NCBI RefSeq assembly: GCF_049680855.1
Contig: NZ_JBMPGS010000002.1
Span: 372,001 to 436,000, forward strand
DNA length: 64,000 bases
Direction: 5' to 3'
Origin: Salinimicrobium sp049680855
GTDB taxonomy: Bacteria; Bacteroidota; Bacteroidia; Flavobacteriales; Flavobacteriaceae
The stretch's first letter is position 1, and each line of letters starts with the position of its first letter. A model generated the notes under the pieces. That model saw only the letters and a program-made list of their open reading frames with translations. It ran no database searches and had not been told where the DNA came from. A program made the translations under genes and the position numbers. Shown here piece after piece: positions 42,570 to 51,940 of this stretch.

Positions 42570-44109
42570 CGATCAATCCATTAATCCGTTTCTGGATGAT
42601 TTCGGCAACGGGTTTGCTGTCGATCTTGCTTTCCAGCCAGGAAAGAATGTCAAGGTATAGAAAAGCTCTTCGCTCAAAAGGATGATCTTCATATTGCTTT
42701 AATCTTTGATGTAGATTCTTAAATTCCTGCTTGATTTCCAATGGGGAAACATCGGGTAAATTTCGAAGAAATCTTATCATTTCTTTCTGAACCTCATGAA
42801 GATCGTTCATTTTGATGAGGAATTTATAGGTAGATTTTATAAGACTCTCCAAATAATAATCCATTCCGGCTTCATAATGTGCTACCAGGTTTAGAATTCT
42901 GGCGAAACACATAAGGTCTTCCCGCATTTCCAAAGACTTATTATTGATGATCTTTTTTAAATAAACAATGCATTTCTTGTTATCCCCATCACCAAAATAT
43001 AAACAGGCGATTTTGTAATAAAAGATCATAATGTGATGCTCGTCAATCCTGCTGCGGAATTTCTTGATCTTCTTCTCAATTTTTTCTACCAGTGGTTCGC
43101 CATTAGAAAAATCCCCTTTCATGAACCTTAAATTTAATTTATTCGAATAGAGGTATAGAAAAGCAAGCGCAGCAATATTGTCGTCATCAGGAATCTTGGG
43201 ATCCTTTAAGTTGTTATCCAGATTTACTAGCACCTTTTCAAACAAAGTTGTATGACCTAAATAAAATAAAGATTCCAGCAAGTAATGATTTCCTTTTAGG
43301 TAAGAAACCGGGTGTACAGAGATTAAATGTGGATACTCGTTAAAGAGCTCATTCCACTTAGAGGAATAACGGTAACAGGAGAGAAAATCCTGTGAAATAA
43401 AACTGTACCACAAAGAAGCCTTGTAAAGCCATAACTTTTCACGAAATCCGAGTTCTTTAAAGTCATACTCCGGAAGACCTTTTTGAAAATCTTCTTTTAT
43501 TTTTATTGCTTCGGCTTCTGTTCGTGCGTAGCCCATTTTCAAGAAAATCCCGTAAAGATGAAGCGAAAGATTTGAGAGTTTACTGGCGATAAGATTTAAC
43601 CGGCTGAGCTCTTCAGTTTCCTTAATAAGAATTTCTGCGCGGTTTTCAATGCTGCGGGTAATGTATTGTGACTCTATGATCTTTTCCCAATCCAGAATTT
43701 CATAAGCAACATTTTTTTCTTCATAGTACAATGCCGTGGACTTTACCTTATCAAGAAGTTTAAGACTTTGCTTATACAAACCTTTACGATATAGGATTAC
43801 TGCAAAATCAAGTTGTTCCCTTATATGAACCGAAACATTCTGGTGTGAAGGGTTCAGCCGCAGACTAATTAAAATTTGTTTGTATAAATGGGCTTTTACA
43901 TTAGACAACTGGCGTTTACTGATTCTTGTATTCTTCAGAATTTGTTGCTCATCATATTTTTTGAGCCTCGACATTACCTTAAACAAATTCAAAAACTTGC
44001 TGTCTGCATTTACTCCAATTCTTCCAACATAAAGTGAAAATTGCCTTTTTTCTGAAGGAGATAAAGATTGAATTAAAGAAAAAAGGTTGTCGGTTGATTC
44101 GTTGGTCAT
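42562..44109 (-). CDS. Helical-repeat (TPR-like) protein of unknown function
   Basis: The 515-aa protein is almost entirely alpha-helical, without signal peptide or transmembrane helix. Repeated amphipathic pairs such as YRKGLYKQSLKLLDKVK suggest TPR-like solenoid repeats. An N-terminal SLSPSEKRQFSLYVGR segment followed by a basic KRQLSNVKAHLYKQIL segment is recalled from uncharacterised Bacteroidetes proteins, without a function. It is transcribed divergently from leuA; the 148-bp gap has no recognisable leader peptide. Confidence 0.75.
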   Translation of the reverse strand: MTNESTDNLFSLIQSLSPSEKRQFSLYVGRIGVNADSKFLNLFKVMSRLKKYDEQQILKNTRISKRQLSNVKAHLYKQILISLRLNPSHQNVSVHIREQLDFAVILYRKGLYKQSLKLLDKVKSTALYYEEKNVAYEILDWEKIIESQYITRSIENRAEILIKETEELSRLNLIASKLSNLSLHLYGIFLKMGYARTEAEAIKIKEDFQKGLPEYDFKELGFREKLWLYKASLWYSFISQDFLSCYRYSSKWNELFNEYPHLISVHPVSYLKGNHYLLESLFYLGHTTLFEKVLVNLDNNLKDPKIPDDDNIAALAFLYLYSNKLNLRFMKGDFSNGEPLVEKIEKKIKKFRSRIDEHHIMIFYYKIACLYFGDGDNKKCIVYLKKIINNKSLEMREDLMCFARILNLVAHYEAGMDYYLESLIKSTYKFLIKMNDLHEVQKEMIRFLRNLPDVSPLEIKQEFKNLHQRLKQYEDHPFERRAFLYLDILSWLESKIDSKPVAEIIQKRINGLIVK

Positions 44110-44257
44110 TGTAAAAAGAAAGATTTTAACTTATTGAACATCATATATTTACACTTTATAAAACTCCTGTCAATTATCGTAATGACCTTTCCTGGATTTT
44201 CTTCATTGGAGATTATAACCGATACATTAGTTAAAGATAAAGTAAAAAAATTCTCTT

Positions 44258-45427
44258 ATGAGCACAGAAAAGGTAGAAATTTTTGACACAACATTACGTG
44301 ATGGAGAACAGGTTCCTGGCTGCAAATTGAATACAAACCAAAAGTTAAAAATCGCTGCGCGCCTGGATGAAATGGGTGTAGACGTTATCGAAGCTGGTTT
44401 TCCCGTTTCCAGTCCCGGAGATTTCAAATCTGTTACTGAGATCTCAAAAATGGTAAAAAACGCTGCAGTTTGCGGACTTACCCGTGCGGTTAAAAAAGAT
44501 ATTGAAGTTGCGGCAGAAGCGCTGAAATTTGCTAAAAAACCACGCATTCATACTGGAATAGGAACTTCGGATTCTCATATAAAATACAAATTCAATTCTA
44601 CCCGTGAGGGTATAATTGATCGTGCAATTGAAGCAGTTTCCTACGCTAAAAAGTTTGTTGAGGATGTAGAGTTTTATGCCGAGGATGCCGGACGTACAGA
44701 AAATGAGTTTTTGGCGAAGGTTTGTACCGCTGCCATAAAAGCTGGTGCTACAGTCTTAAACATACCTGATACTACCGGTTACTGTCTTCCCGAAGAATAT
44801 GGTAAAAAGATAAAATATCTTAAGGAAAATGTACCCGGAATTCATAAGGTGAGAATTTCCTGCCATTGCCATAACGATTTAGGCATGGCCACAGCCAATG
44901 CCATTGCCGGGATCTCAAATGGTGCACGTCAAATCGAATGCACCATCAATGGTATTGGAGAACGCGCGGGGAATACCTCTTTAGAGGAAGTGGTAATGAT
45001 TCTAAGGCAACATCCAACCTTAAATCTTACAACAGCCATTAACCCTAAATTCCTTTATGACACCAGCACGATGGTTTCCCGGGAAATGGGAATGCTGGTA
45101 CAGCCAAATAAAGCTATTGTAGGCGCTAATGCTTTTGCTCACAGCTCTGGAATTCACCAGGATGGAGTGATCAAGAACAGAGAAACCTATGAGATCATAG
45201 ATCCTGCAGATGTTGGTGTGACAGAATCTGCCATTGTGTTAACGGCCCGCAGTGGTCGTGCTGCACTTGCTTATAGGGCTAAGAAGATGGGGTATGATTT
45301 AACCAAGCTTCAGTTAGATTCGGTTTACACTGAATTTCTGAACTATGCCGATGTAAGAAAAGAAGTCGTCGATAATGACATTCATGAGATCATGGAGTTG
45401 TCAAGAAAAAACAGAGCAATCGCCTAA
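44258..45427 (+). CDS. leuA: 2-isopropylmalate synthase, short form without regulatory domain
   Basis: The 389-aa enzyme condenses 2-oxoisovalerate and acetyl-CoA, the first leucine step. Seen: FDTTLRDGEQVPG with the catalytic Arg, metal-binding SCHCHNDLG, and GIGERAGNTSLEE. The protein ends after the catalytic and linker domains. The LeuA-type C-terminal allosteric domain (about 120 aa) is missing, so classical leucine feedback inhibition is not expected. Position at the head of leuC-leuD-leuB excludes homocitrate or citramalate roles with fair certainty. The stop overlaps the leuC start by one base. Confidence 0.93.
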   Translation: MSTEKVEIFDTTLRDGEQVPGCKLNTNQKLKIAARLDEMGVDVIEAGFPVSSPGDFKSVTEISKMVKNAAVCGLTRAVKKDIEVAAEALKFAKKPRIHTGIGTSDSHIKYKFNSTREGIIDRAIEAVSYAKKFVEDVEFYAEDAGRTENEFLAKVCTAAIKAGATVLNIPDTTGYCLPEEYGKKIKYLKENVPGIHKVRISCHCHNDLGMATANAIAGISNGARQIECTINGIGERAGNTSLEEVVMILRQHPTLNLTTAINPKFLYDTSTMVSREMGMLVQPNKAIVGANAFAHSSGIHQDGVIKNRETYEIIDPADVGVTESAIVLTARSGRAALAYRAKKMGYDLTKLQLDSVYTEFLNYADVRKEVVDNDIHEIMELSRKNRAIA

Positions 45428-46809
45428 TGAGAAAAACGTTATTTGATAAGATCTGGGATGCGCACGTGGTAGAGTCAATTCCCAACGGGCCAGACATCCT
45501 GTATATTGATAAGCATTTAATACATGAAGTGACGAGCCCACAAGCCTTTAATGAGTTAAAGGAGAGAAATATTCCCGTATTTAGAAGCGAAAAAATTATA
45601 GCCACTGCAGATCACAATACTCCCACCGAAAATCAACATTTACCGGTGAAGGATTTATTGTCTCGTCACCAGTTGCAGGAACTGTCTCAAAACTGTAAAG
45701 AAAATAATATTACGCTCTATGGACTGGGACATCCCTACAACGGAATTGTTCATGTCATGGCTCCTGAACTCGGAATCACCCAACCCGGAATGACCATGGT
45801 TTGTGGCGACAGTCACACCTCTACTCACGGAGCTTTTGGAACCATAGCCTTCGGAATTGGGACAAGCCAGGTGGCTCAGGTTTTCGCCAGCCAGTGCGTG
45901 TTGGTGGAAAAACCTAAAAAATTGCGTGTGAATGTGAATGGAAAACTTCGGAGAGGAGTTCTTCCCAAGGATGTGATCCTGTACATCATTAGCAAACTGG
46001 GTACGAATTCAGGAACCGGATATTTCTGTGAATATGCAGGAAATGTCTTTGAAGAAATGTCTATGGAAGGCAGGATGACCGTATGCAACATGAGTATTGA
46101 AATGGGTGCAAGAGGCGGTCTAATCGCTCCAGATCAAACCACTTATGAATATGTGAAAGGCCGCGAATTTGCTCCTAAAGGAGAACAATTTGAAAAACTT
46201 AAAGCTTACTGGAAAACTTTAAAAACCGATAATGATGCCGAATTTGATAAGGAATATTCCTTTGATGCTGAAGACATAGAACCCATGATCACTTATGGTA
46301 CCAATCCTGGTATGGGAATCAAAATTTCTGGTGCCATTCCTGTTGAAGCAGGGAAAAGTGACACAAAAGCCTTGGCTTATATGGGCTTCAATCCTGGAGA
46401 ATCTTTATTGGAAAAGCCTATCAATTACATCTTTATTGGCAGTTGTACAAATTCCAGAATTGAAGATTTTAGAATGGCAGCTTCTTACATTAAGGGAAAA
46501 AGAAAAGCAGAGAACGTGAATGCACTTATCGTTCCTGGTTCAAGGCAGGTCGCGGAACAGATCAAAGCTGAAGGCTTACAAAATGTTTTTGAGGAAGCAG
46601 GTTTTGTACTTCGCCAGCCAGGTTGTTCCGCTTGTCTTGCAATGAATGATGATAAAATACCTGAAGGCGAATATTGTGTTTCCACCAGCAACAGAAATTT
46701 TGAAGGAAGGCAGGGCCAGGGTTCCAGAACCATTCTTGCGAGTCCGTTGACTGCTGCTGCCACGGCCATTGCCGGGAAATTGATCAATTACACCGAAAGC
46801 CTCAACTAA
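45427..46809 (+). CDS. leuC: 3-isopropylmalate dehydratase large subunit
   Basis: The 460-aa aconitase-family subunit isomerises 2- to 3-isopropylmalate with LeuD. The [4Fe-4S] ligands are visible in FIGSCTNSR and in QPGCSACLAMN; VCGDSHTSTHGAFG is the signature near residue 125. Length is normal. It shares one base with leuA upstream and one with leuD downstream, so all three are translationally coupled. Confidence 0.96.
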   Translation: MRKTLFDKIWDAHVVESIPNGPDILYIDKHLIHEVTSPQAFNELKERNIPVFRSEKIIATADHNTPTENQHLPVKDLLSRHQLQELSQNCKENNITLYGLGHPYNGIVHVMAPELGITQPGMTMVCGDSHTSTHGAFGTIAFGIGTSQVAQVFASQCVLVEKPKKLRVNVNGKLRRGVLPKDVILYIISKLGTNSGTGYFCEYAGNVFEEMSMEGRMTVCNMSIEMGARGGLIAPDQTTYEYVKGREFAPKGEQFEKLKAYWKTLKTDNDAEFDKEYSFDAEDIEPMITYGTNPGMGIKISGAIPVEAGKSDTKALAYMGFNPGESLLEKPINYIFIGSCTNSRIEDFRMAASYIKGKRKAENVNALIVPGSRQVAEQIKAEGLQNVFEEAGFVLRQPGCSACLAMNDDKIPEGEYCVSTSNRNFEGRQGQGSRTILASPLTAAATAIAGKLINYTESLN

Positions 46810-47429
46810 TGGAAAAATTTATAACATTAACAGATACGGCAGTTCCTTTAGAGATCGAAAATATTGATACCGACCAGATTATTCCTGCCAGATTTTTAAA
46901 AGCAACAGACAGGGCTGGTTTTGGAGAAAATCTTTTTAGGGACTGGAGATTTGATAAAAACGGAAACAAAAACCAAGATTTTACTTTAAATGATCCTACT
47001 TATAACGGAACAATTTTAATTGCCGGTGACAATTTTGGTTGTGGTTCAAGCAGAGAACACGCTGCCTGGGCCCTTAAAGCCTACGGATTCAAAGTAGTAG
47101 TTTCCAGTTATTTTGCAGATATTTTTAAAGGAAATGCTTTGAATAATGGATTACTTCCGGTACAGGTAAGTCCAGAGTTCCTGGCAATCTTATTTTCAAC
47201 AGTTACTAAAAATCCTTCCGAAGAAATTACAGTTGATCTGGAAAATCAGAAAATTGAAATTGCCGGTACGGGAGAAGCTGAAAGTTTCAGCATTGATCCG
47301 TATAAAAAAACCTGTCTTATAAATGGATTTGATGATATTGATTATCTCGTGAGCAAGTTAGATTCTATAAAAAAATACGAAGAAAAAAAATTCAGTTATG
47401 AAATTAAAAATAGCAGTATTGCCGGGTGA
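46809..47429 (+). CDS. leuD: 3-isopropylmalate dehydratase small subunit
   Basis: The 206-aa swivel-domain partner of LeuC has the typical NIDTDQIIPARFLK and NFGCGSSREHAAWAL motifs. Its last 32 bp overlap the start of leuB in another frame, an unusually long overlap for this operon (others are 1 bp). The C-terminal extra residues (KYEEKKFSYEIKNSS) are coded in that overlap. Confidence 0.96.
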   Translation: MEKFITLTDTAVPLEIENIDTDQIIPARFLKATDRAGFGENLFRDWRFDKNGNKNQDFTLNDPTYNGTILIAGDNFGCGSSREHAAWALKAYGFKVVVSSYFADIFKGNALNNGLLPVQVSPEFLAILFSTVTKNPSEEITVDLENQKIEIAGTGEAESFSIDPYKKTCLINGFDDIDYLVSKLDSIKKYEEKKFSYEIKNSSIAG

Positions 47430-48513
47430 TGGAATAGGCCCGGAAATAACAGAACAGTCGGTCAGGGTATTAAAGGCCGTTGCCGAAAGATTTGATCACG
47501 ACTTTTCCTTTGACAAAGCAGTGGTGGGTGCCGCTGCAATAGATCTACTGAATTCCCCCCTTCCCGAAGGAACACTGGAATTATGTAAAAATTGTGATGC
47601 AGTTTTATTTGGTGCCATTGGAGATCCAAAATATGATAATGATCCGGAAGCGAAGGTAAGGCCAGAGCAAGGTCTGCTTAGGCTTAGGAAAGAACTGGGA
47701 TTGTTTGCCAACATTCGCCCCGTAAAAACCTACCAGAAACTTCTGGATCAATCTCCTTTACGTCCCGAACGAATTGCCGGGGCAGACATAGAAATTTTTC
47801 GGGAATTGACCGGTGGAATCTATTTTGGTGAAAGAAATACGGCTGAAGATGGAATAAGTGCGACAGATGTGTGCACTTATTCTGTACAAGAAATTGAAAG
47901 AATTGCTCATCTTGCTTTTAAAGCAGCTCAAAAGAGAAGAAAGAAACTTACCCTGGTAGATAAAGCCAATGTTTTAGAAACCTCCAGGCTGTGGAGGAAA
48001 ACCGTGACAAATCTTTCTAAGGAATATAGGGGCGTTGAACTTGATTTTCTTTTTATTGACAATGCAGCGATGCAAATGATATTGAATCCTACTCAGTTTG
48101 ATGTGATCTTGACCGAAAATATGTTTGGAGACATTCTTTCTGATGAAGCCAGTGTTATTGGTGGCAGCATTGGTTTACTGGCTTCAGCTTCAATAGGAAA
48201 AAGATATGCTATGTTTGAACCCATTCACGGTTCATACCCTCAGGCCACGGGAAAAGGCATTGCCAACCCTTTTGCCTCTATCCTTTCTGCAGCAATGCTT
48301 TTGGATCATTTCAATTTAACTGAAGAAGCAGAAGCAGTACGCAAAGCTGTAGAAGTTAGTATCAATCACAACATTTGCACTCCAGACATCAATAAATCCA
48401 GCGAGTATGGCACTAAAAAAGTCGGAGAATTTATTGAATTAAATATATCGGACCCCGACAACCAGATCATTAATGATGAAAACGTAAGCCTCGGACAAAT
48501 GACAATTATTTAG
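47398..48513 (+). CDS. leuB: 3-isopropylmalate dehydrogenase
   Basis: The 371-aa NAD-dependent beta-decarboxylating dehydrogenase gives 2-oxoisocaproate. Seen: VLPGDGIGPEI at the N-terminus, GAIGDPKYD, the RPEQGLL/RKELGLFANIRP segment, FGDILSDEASVIGGS, and EPIHGS. The ATG at 47398 overlaps leuD by 32 bp; no later start gives a full N-terminus. It ends the leuACDB operon, before a terminator. Confidence 0.96.
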   Translation: MKLKIAVLPGDGIGPEITEQSVRVLKAVAERFDHDFSFDKAVVGAAAIDLLNSPLPEGTLELCKNCDAVLFGAIGDPKYDNDPEAKVRPEQGLLRLRKELGLFANIRPVKTYQKLLDQSPLRPERIAGADIEIFRELTGGIYFGERNTAEDGISATDVCTYSVQEIERIAHLAFKAAQKRRKKLTLVDKANVLETSRLWRKTVTNLSKEYRGVELDFLFIDNAAMQMILNPTQFDVILTENMFGDILSDEASVIGGSIGLLASASIGKRYAMFEPIHGSYPQATGKGIANPFASILSAAMLLDHFNLTEEAEAVRKAVEVSINHNICTPDINKSSEYGTKKVGEFIELNISDPDNQIINDENVSLGQMTII

Positions 48514-48542
48514 CTTGTTCTTTTTACTTTTTCTTTTTTCAA

Positions 48543-48590
48543 GACCTCTCATCAACCAAGGTTTTAGCCAACATGAGAGGTTTTTTAATT
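48543..48590. terminator. Bidirectional terminator between leuB and argH
   Basis: ACCTCTCAT (48544-48552) and ATGAGAGGT (48573-48581) form a 9-bp stem followed by TTTTTTAATTTTT on the plus strand. A T-rich stretch also follows on the minus strand, so it can end the arg cluster too. Confidence 0.8.
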
Positions 48591-48627
48591 TTTACACTTT
48601 ATTTCATTCTCATAAAAATGGATGCAT

Positions 48628-49914
48628 TTATGACCTTTTTGCAGCCTCTTTCTTTCCTGCGATTTGGGTGAGGGCAAGGTTATCTTTACTTCCTGTATGG
48701 GAATGCTTTTTTGAAGTGACTGGCTGGTAAGTTCCTTGCTGAACCTGACCTCCAATTTCTTTATAGGCTTCCCTAAAAGAATTACCCTGCATCACAAGAT
48801 CATTGATACTATCTACTGTAAAAAGGTATTTATACTTCTCATCTTCAAGATTAACCTTTTTGACCTTTATTAAAGCAATGGAATGGATGAACACATCCAG
48901 AATTTCCTTGATATTTTCTACAGCATAAATACTGTTTTCCTTGATCAACTGGAAATCCCGGTGGTACCCGCTAGGAAGGTTGTTCGTGATCAGGATCATT
49001 TCATTTGCAATTGCCTGTAGCTTGTTACATTTCCCACGTATCAATTCAAAAACATCCGGATTTTTCTTGTGGGGCATGATACTAGAGCCGGTAGTGAGTT
49101 CATCGGGAAATGTAATAAAGTCAAAATTCTGACTCATATATAAACAAATATCCATAGCATAGCGGGTCAAGGTATTTGCCAGTGAAGCAATATTTGAAGT
49201 CACGGTTCTTTCAGATTTTCCACGACTCATTTGAGCCGCTACCACATTATACTTCATTGTTGAAAATCCAAGTTCTTTGGTAGTGAATTCCCTGTCGATT
49301 GGAAAAGAGGAACCATAACCAGCAGCCGACCCTAAAGGATTCTGATCAACAACTTTTAATCCGGCTTCCAGCAGGTACAAATCGTCAATTAGCAATTCTG
49401 CATACGCCGAAAACCACAACCCGAAAGAAGACGGCATGGCCACCTGTAAATGAGTATAACCTGGTAAGACCTTTTCCTGGTGTTCCTTTGCCAAACCTAA
49501 AAGCACATCAATCAGGTTTTCTGTTTTCCCATAGATTTCCTGCAGGTTCTTTTTAAAATAAAGCTGCATTGCCACTAAAACCTGATCGTTTCTGGAACGG
49601 GCGGTATGGATTTTTTTTCCGGTATCGCCAAGGCTTTTGGTTAGTTCATACTCTATTTTGGAATGTACATCTTCAAAATCCTCCTCAATGACAAATTCTC
49701 CATCTTCTAATTGCTGCTGAAGTTTTTCCAGTTCCTGAACCATATCATCAACCTCTCCCGAAGTTAAGATCCCAACTTTCCCCAACATCTTAGCATGCGC
49801 TTTAGAAGCTGTAATATCATAAGCTGCTAAATGCATATCTAATTCGCGGTCATTGCCTACAGTGAATTTTTCGATCTTTTTATCTATTGATATTCCTTTG
49901 TCCCAGAGTTTCAT
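48628..49914 (-). CDS. argH: Argininosuccinate lyase
   Basis: The 428-aa fumarase-superfamily enzyme makes arginine and fumarate, the last step of the pathway. The signature TTGSSIMPHKKNPDVFE, with catalytic Ser, is intact, and so are HTARSRNDQ and GYTHLQVAMP. It is shorter than the E. coli enzyme (about 457) mainly at the C-terminus, as in other Bacteroidetes. It is the final gene of the arginine cluster, separated from argE by 176 bp that contain repeat sequences. Confidence 0.96.
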   Translation of the reverse strand: MKLWDKGISIDKKIEKFTVGNDRELDMHLAAYDITASKAHAKMLGKVGILTSGEVDDMVQELEKLQQQLEDGEFVIEEDFEDVHSKIEYELTKSLGDTGKKIHTARSRNDQVLVAMQLYFKKNLQEIYGKTENLIDVLLGLAKEHQEKVLPGYTHLQVAMPSSFGLWFSAYAELLIDDLYLLEAGLKVVDQNPLGSAAGYGSSFPIDREFTTKELGFSTMKYNVVAAQMSRGKSERTVTSNIASLANTLTRYAMDICLYMSQNFDFITFPDELTTGSSIMPHKKNPDVFELIRGKCNKLQAIANEMILITNNLPSGYHRDFQLIKENSIYAVENIKEILDVFIHSIALIKVKKVNLEDEKYKYLFTVDSINDLVMQGNSFREAYKEIGGQVQQGTYQPVTSKKHSHTGSKDNLALTQIAGKKEAAKRS

Positions 49915-49946
49915 TTTTTATATTTTATTTCAAAATTGTCTTTTAA

Positions 49947-50083
49947 CCTCAAGCTGAACTTGTTACGGCTTCTCAGAGTATTACTGAATCACTATGATAA
50001 GATCCTGAAATCAATTCAGGATGAGGTACTACAAAAATCAAATCCTGAAACTTTCGAAAGCACGAAATGACAAATTCAGGATT
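49947..50083. repeat. Degenerate REP-like palindromic repeats between argE and argH
   Basis: The 176-bp gap holds an imperfect repeat, 49947-50026 (CTGAACTTGTTAC...GATCCTGAAATCAATTCAGGATGA). A second inverted pair follows, AATCCTGAA (50041-50049) and TTCAGGATT (50075-50083). The same consensus recurs at 52901-52960. Such CTGAA...TTCAG elements are common dispersed repeats in Flavobacteria. Confidence 0.55.
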
Positions 50084-50090
50084 ACATATT

Positions 50091-51161
50091 TTATTTTTTC
50101 AATGCCTTTTCCAGCAATTTTATATATTTTTCTATCCCCTCCTCAATTTCCTTTACATAAATAAATTCATCTGCAGAATGAGATCTTGTCGAATCTCCCG
50201 GACCCAATTTTAAAGATGGACAACTCAGCATCGCCTGGTCGGACAAGGTTGGGGAACCATAGGTTTCCATTCCTAAAGAAACTCCTGCAATTACCAGATC
50301 ATGGTCTTCAGGAATTGATGAAGAATTTAGCCTTAAGGAACGTGCTTTAATCTCATCAACCGGAGCTTTTTCATTTAAAATTTCAGCAATTTCATCATTG
50401 GAATAGCAGTCATTTACACGCACATCAATCACCAAATCTACCTGTGCAGGAACCACGTTGTGTTGGCTTCCGGCGTTGATTTGCGTAACCGTAAGCTTTA
50501 CTTCTCCCAAAAATTCTGAAGTCTGTTCAAACCTGAATCTTTCAAACCAATCTAGAACTTTGGCGGTTTTGTAAATAGCATTGTTATCGTTAGGATGTGC
50601 GGCGTGCGACGGAGTTCCTTTAACCACAGCATCAAAAACGATCAGCCCTTTTTCGGCAATGGCAAGCTTCATCAGCGTGGGTTCCCCTACAATTGCCACA
50701 TCGATTTTTGGAATGATGGGCAACAGGGATGCAATTCCATTCTTGCCGTTGATCTCTTCTTCTGCAGTACCCGCAAAAAGCAAGTTGTAGTCTAAATCTT
50801 GGGCTTCATAGAAATAGGTAAAAGTAGCCAACAAGGAAACCAGGCAGCCACCGGCATCATTACTTCCCAAACCGTATAATCTCCCGTCCTCCACCTTTGC
50901 TTCAAAAGGATCACGAGTGTAAGCCAAATTAGGTTTGACGGTATCATGATGGGAATTCAGCAGCAGTGTAGGTTTTGATTCATCAAAATTTTTATTGACT
51001 GCCCAAACGTTATTCTGATTTCGCTGAAATGGAATTCCCTTCTCTTTGAACCAATTTTCCAGCAGGGTTGCCGTTTTATCTTCCTCTCCGGAAAAAGACT
51101 GCGTTTGGATCAAATTTTTAAGTAATTCGATTGCCTGCTCCTGAAGTGCTTTTACATTCAT
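50091..51161 (-). CDS. argE: N-acetylornithine deacetylase-type M20 metallohydrolase
   Basis: The 356-aa M20 enzyme would deacylate N-acyl-citrulline here, because carbamoylation comes earlier (ArgF'). Metal ligands are seen in LNSHHDTV, GLGSNDAGG and GTAEEE; the dimerisation-domain segment GTPSHAAHP is also present. The C-terminal active-site His lies in RSHSADEFIYV. Its start overlaps the argB stop by one base. By sequence alone it could be DapE-like; the operon decides for arginine. Confidence 0.9.
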   Translation of the reverse strand: MNVKALQEQAIELLKNLIQTQSFSGEEDKTATLLENWFKEKGIPFQRNQNNVWAVNKNFDESKPTLLLNSHHDTVKPNLAYTRDPFEAKVEDGRLYGLGSNDAGGCLVSLLATFTYFYEAQDLDYNLLFAGTAEEEINGKNGIASLLPIIPKIDVAIVGEPTLMKLAIAEKGLIVFDAVVKGTPSHAAHPNDNNAIYKTAKVLDWFERFRFEQTSEFLGEVKLTVTQINAGSQHNVVPAQVDLVIDVRVNDCYSNDEIAEILNEKAPVDEIKARSLRLNSSSIPEDHDLVIAGVSLGMETYGSPTLSDQAMLSCPSLKLGPGDSTRSHSADEFIYVKEIEEGIEKYIKLLEKALKK

Positions 51162-51940
51162 TATTGTACGATTTTAGTATGTGTTGACTTCTTTTGAAGA
51201 AGGGCTGAGTTTCCTAAATATACTGCTGAAACACCATTTTCGAGCGCCTCAAAACAATTTTGGAGCTTTGGAAGCATTCCGTCACTAATAATTTTATTGT
51301 CCAGCAGTTCCTGGTATTTCTTCTTGTCTATACTTTCTATAACCGATCCATCATCTGCCGCATTCGCTAACACCCCGCTTTTTTCGAAACAATAATACAA
51401 TTCGGTTTTATAAAGTTCGCTCATTGCCCTTGCTATTGCTGAAGCCACTGAATCGCCATTAGTATTCAACAATTCCCCTTCCTGCGTACACGAAATAGCA
51501 GAAAAAACCGGAATAATTTCCTGCTTCAGCAATGAAGATATAAAATCTGAATTTATTTTTTCAATATCCCCCACGAAGCCAAAATCAATTTCCTTTACTT
51601 TACGTTTTTTAGAAATAACAGACTTTCCATCAGCACCACAAAGTCCAATTGCGTTAGATTCCAGAGCCTGTAACTTAGCCACGATGTTCTTATTAATAAG
51701 TCCGCCGTAGGTCATTATGATTACTTTAAGGGAATCTGCATCTGTGATCCTTCTACCGTCCACCATTTTGGTTTCATAGCCCAGCTTATGTGCAATTTGC
51801 GTAGCAAAATTTCCTCCACCATGCACCAAAATCTTAGGACCTTCCAAAGCTGAAAAATCCTTTAAGAATTCCTGAAACTTATTTTCATCTTCAATTAGCT
51901 TCCCTCCTATCTTTACAACTTTTGCAACCTGATCTTTCAT
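51161..51940 (-). CDS. argB: N-acetylglutamate kinase
   Basis: The 259-aa amino-acid kinase phosphorylates N-acylglutamate. Seen: VVKIGGKLIED at the N-terminus, LVHGGGNFATQIAHKLG, the GLCGADGKSVIS loop, and LNTNGDSVASAIA. It lacks the N-terminal helix found in arginine-inhibited hexameric NAGKs, so arginine feedback inhibition of this step is unlikely; this supports control elsewhere, such as the leader. It overlaps argF' by 4 bp and argE by 1 bp. Confidence 0.95.
   Translation of the reverse strand: MKDQVAKVVKIGGKLIEDENKFQEFLKDFSALEGPKILVHGGGNFATQIAHKLGYETKMVDGRRITDADSLKVIIMTYGGLINKNIVAKLQALESNAIGLCGADGKSVISKKRKVKEIDFGFVGDIEKINSDFISSLLKQEIIPVFSAISCTQEGELLNTNGDSVASAIARAMSELYKTELYYCFEKSGVLANAADDGSVIESIDKKKYQELLDNKIISDGMLPKLQNCFEALENGVSAVYLGNSALLQKKSTHTKIVQ

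Noticed and set aside
44182..44286. 34-codon ORF upstream of leuA as a leucine leader peptide
   Set aside because: It contains only two Leu codons, not in a run, overlaps the leuA start, and no terminator structure was found.
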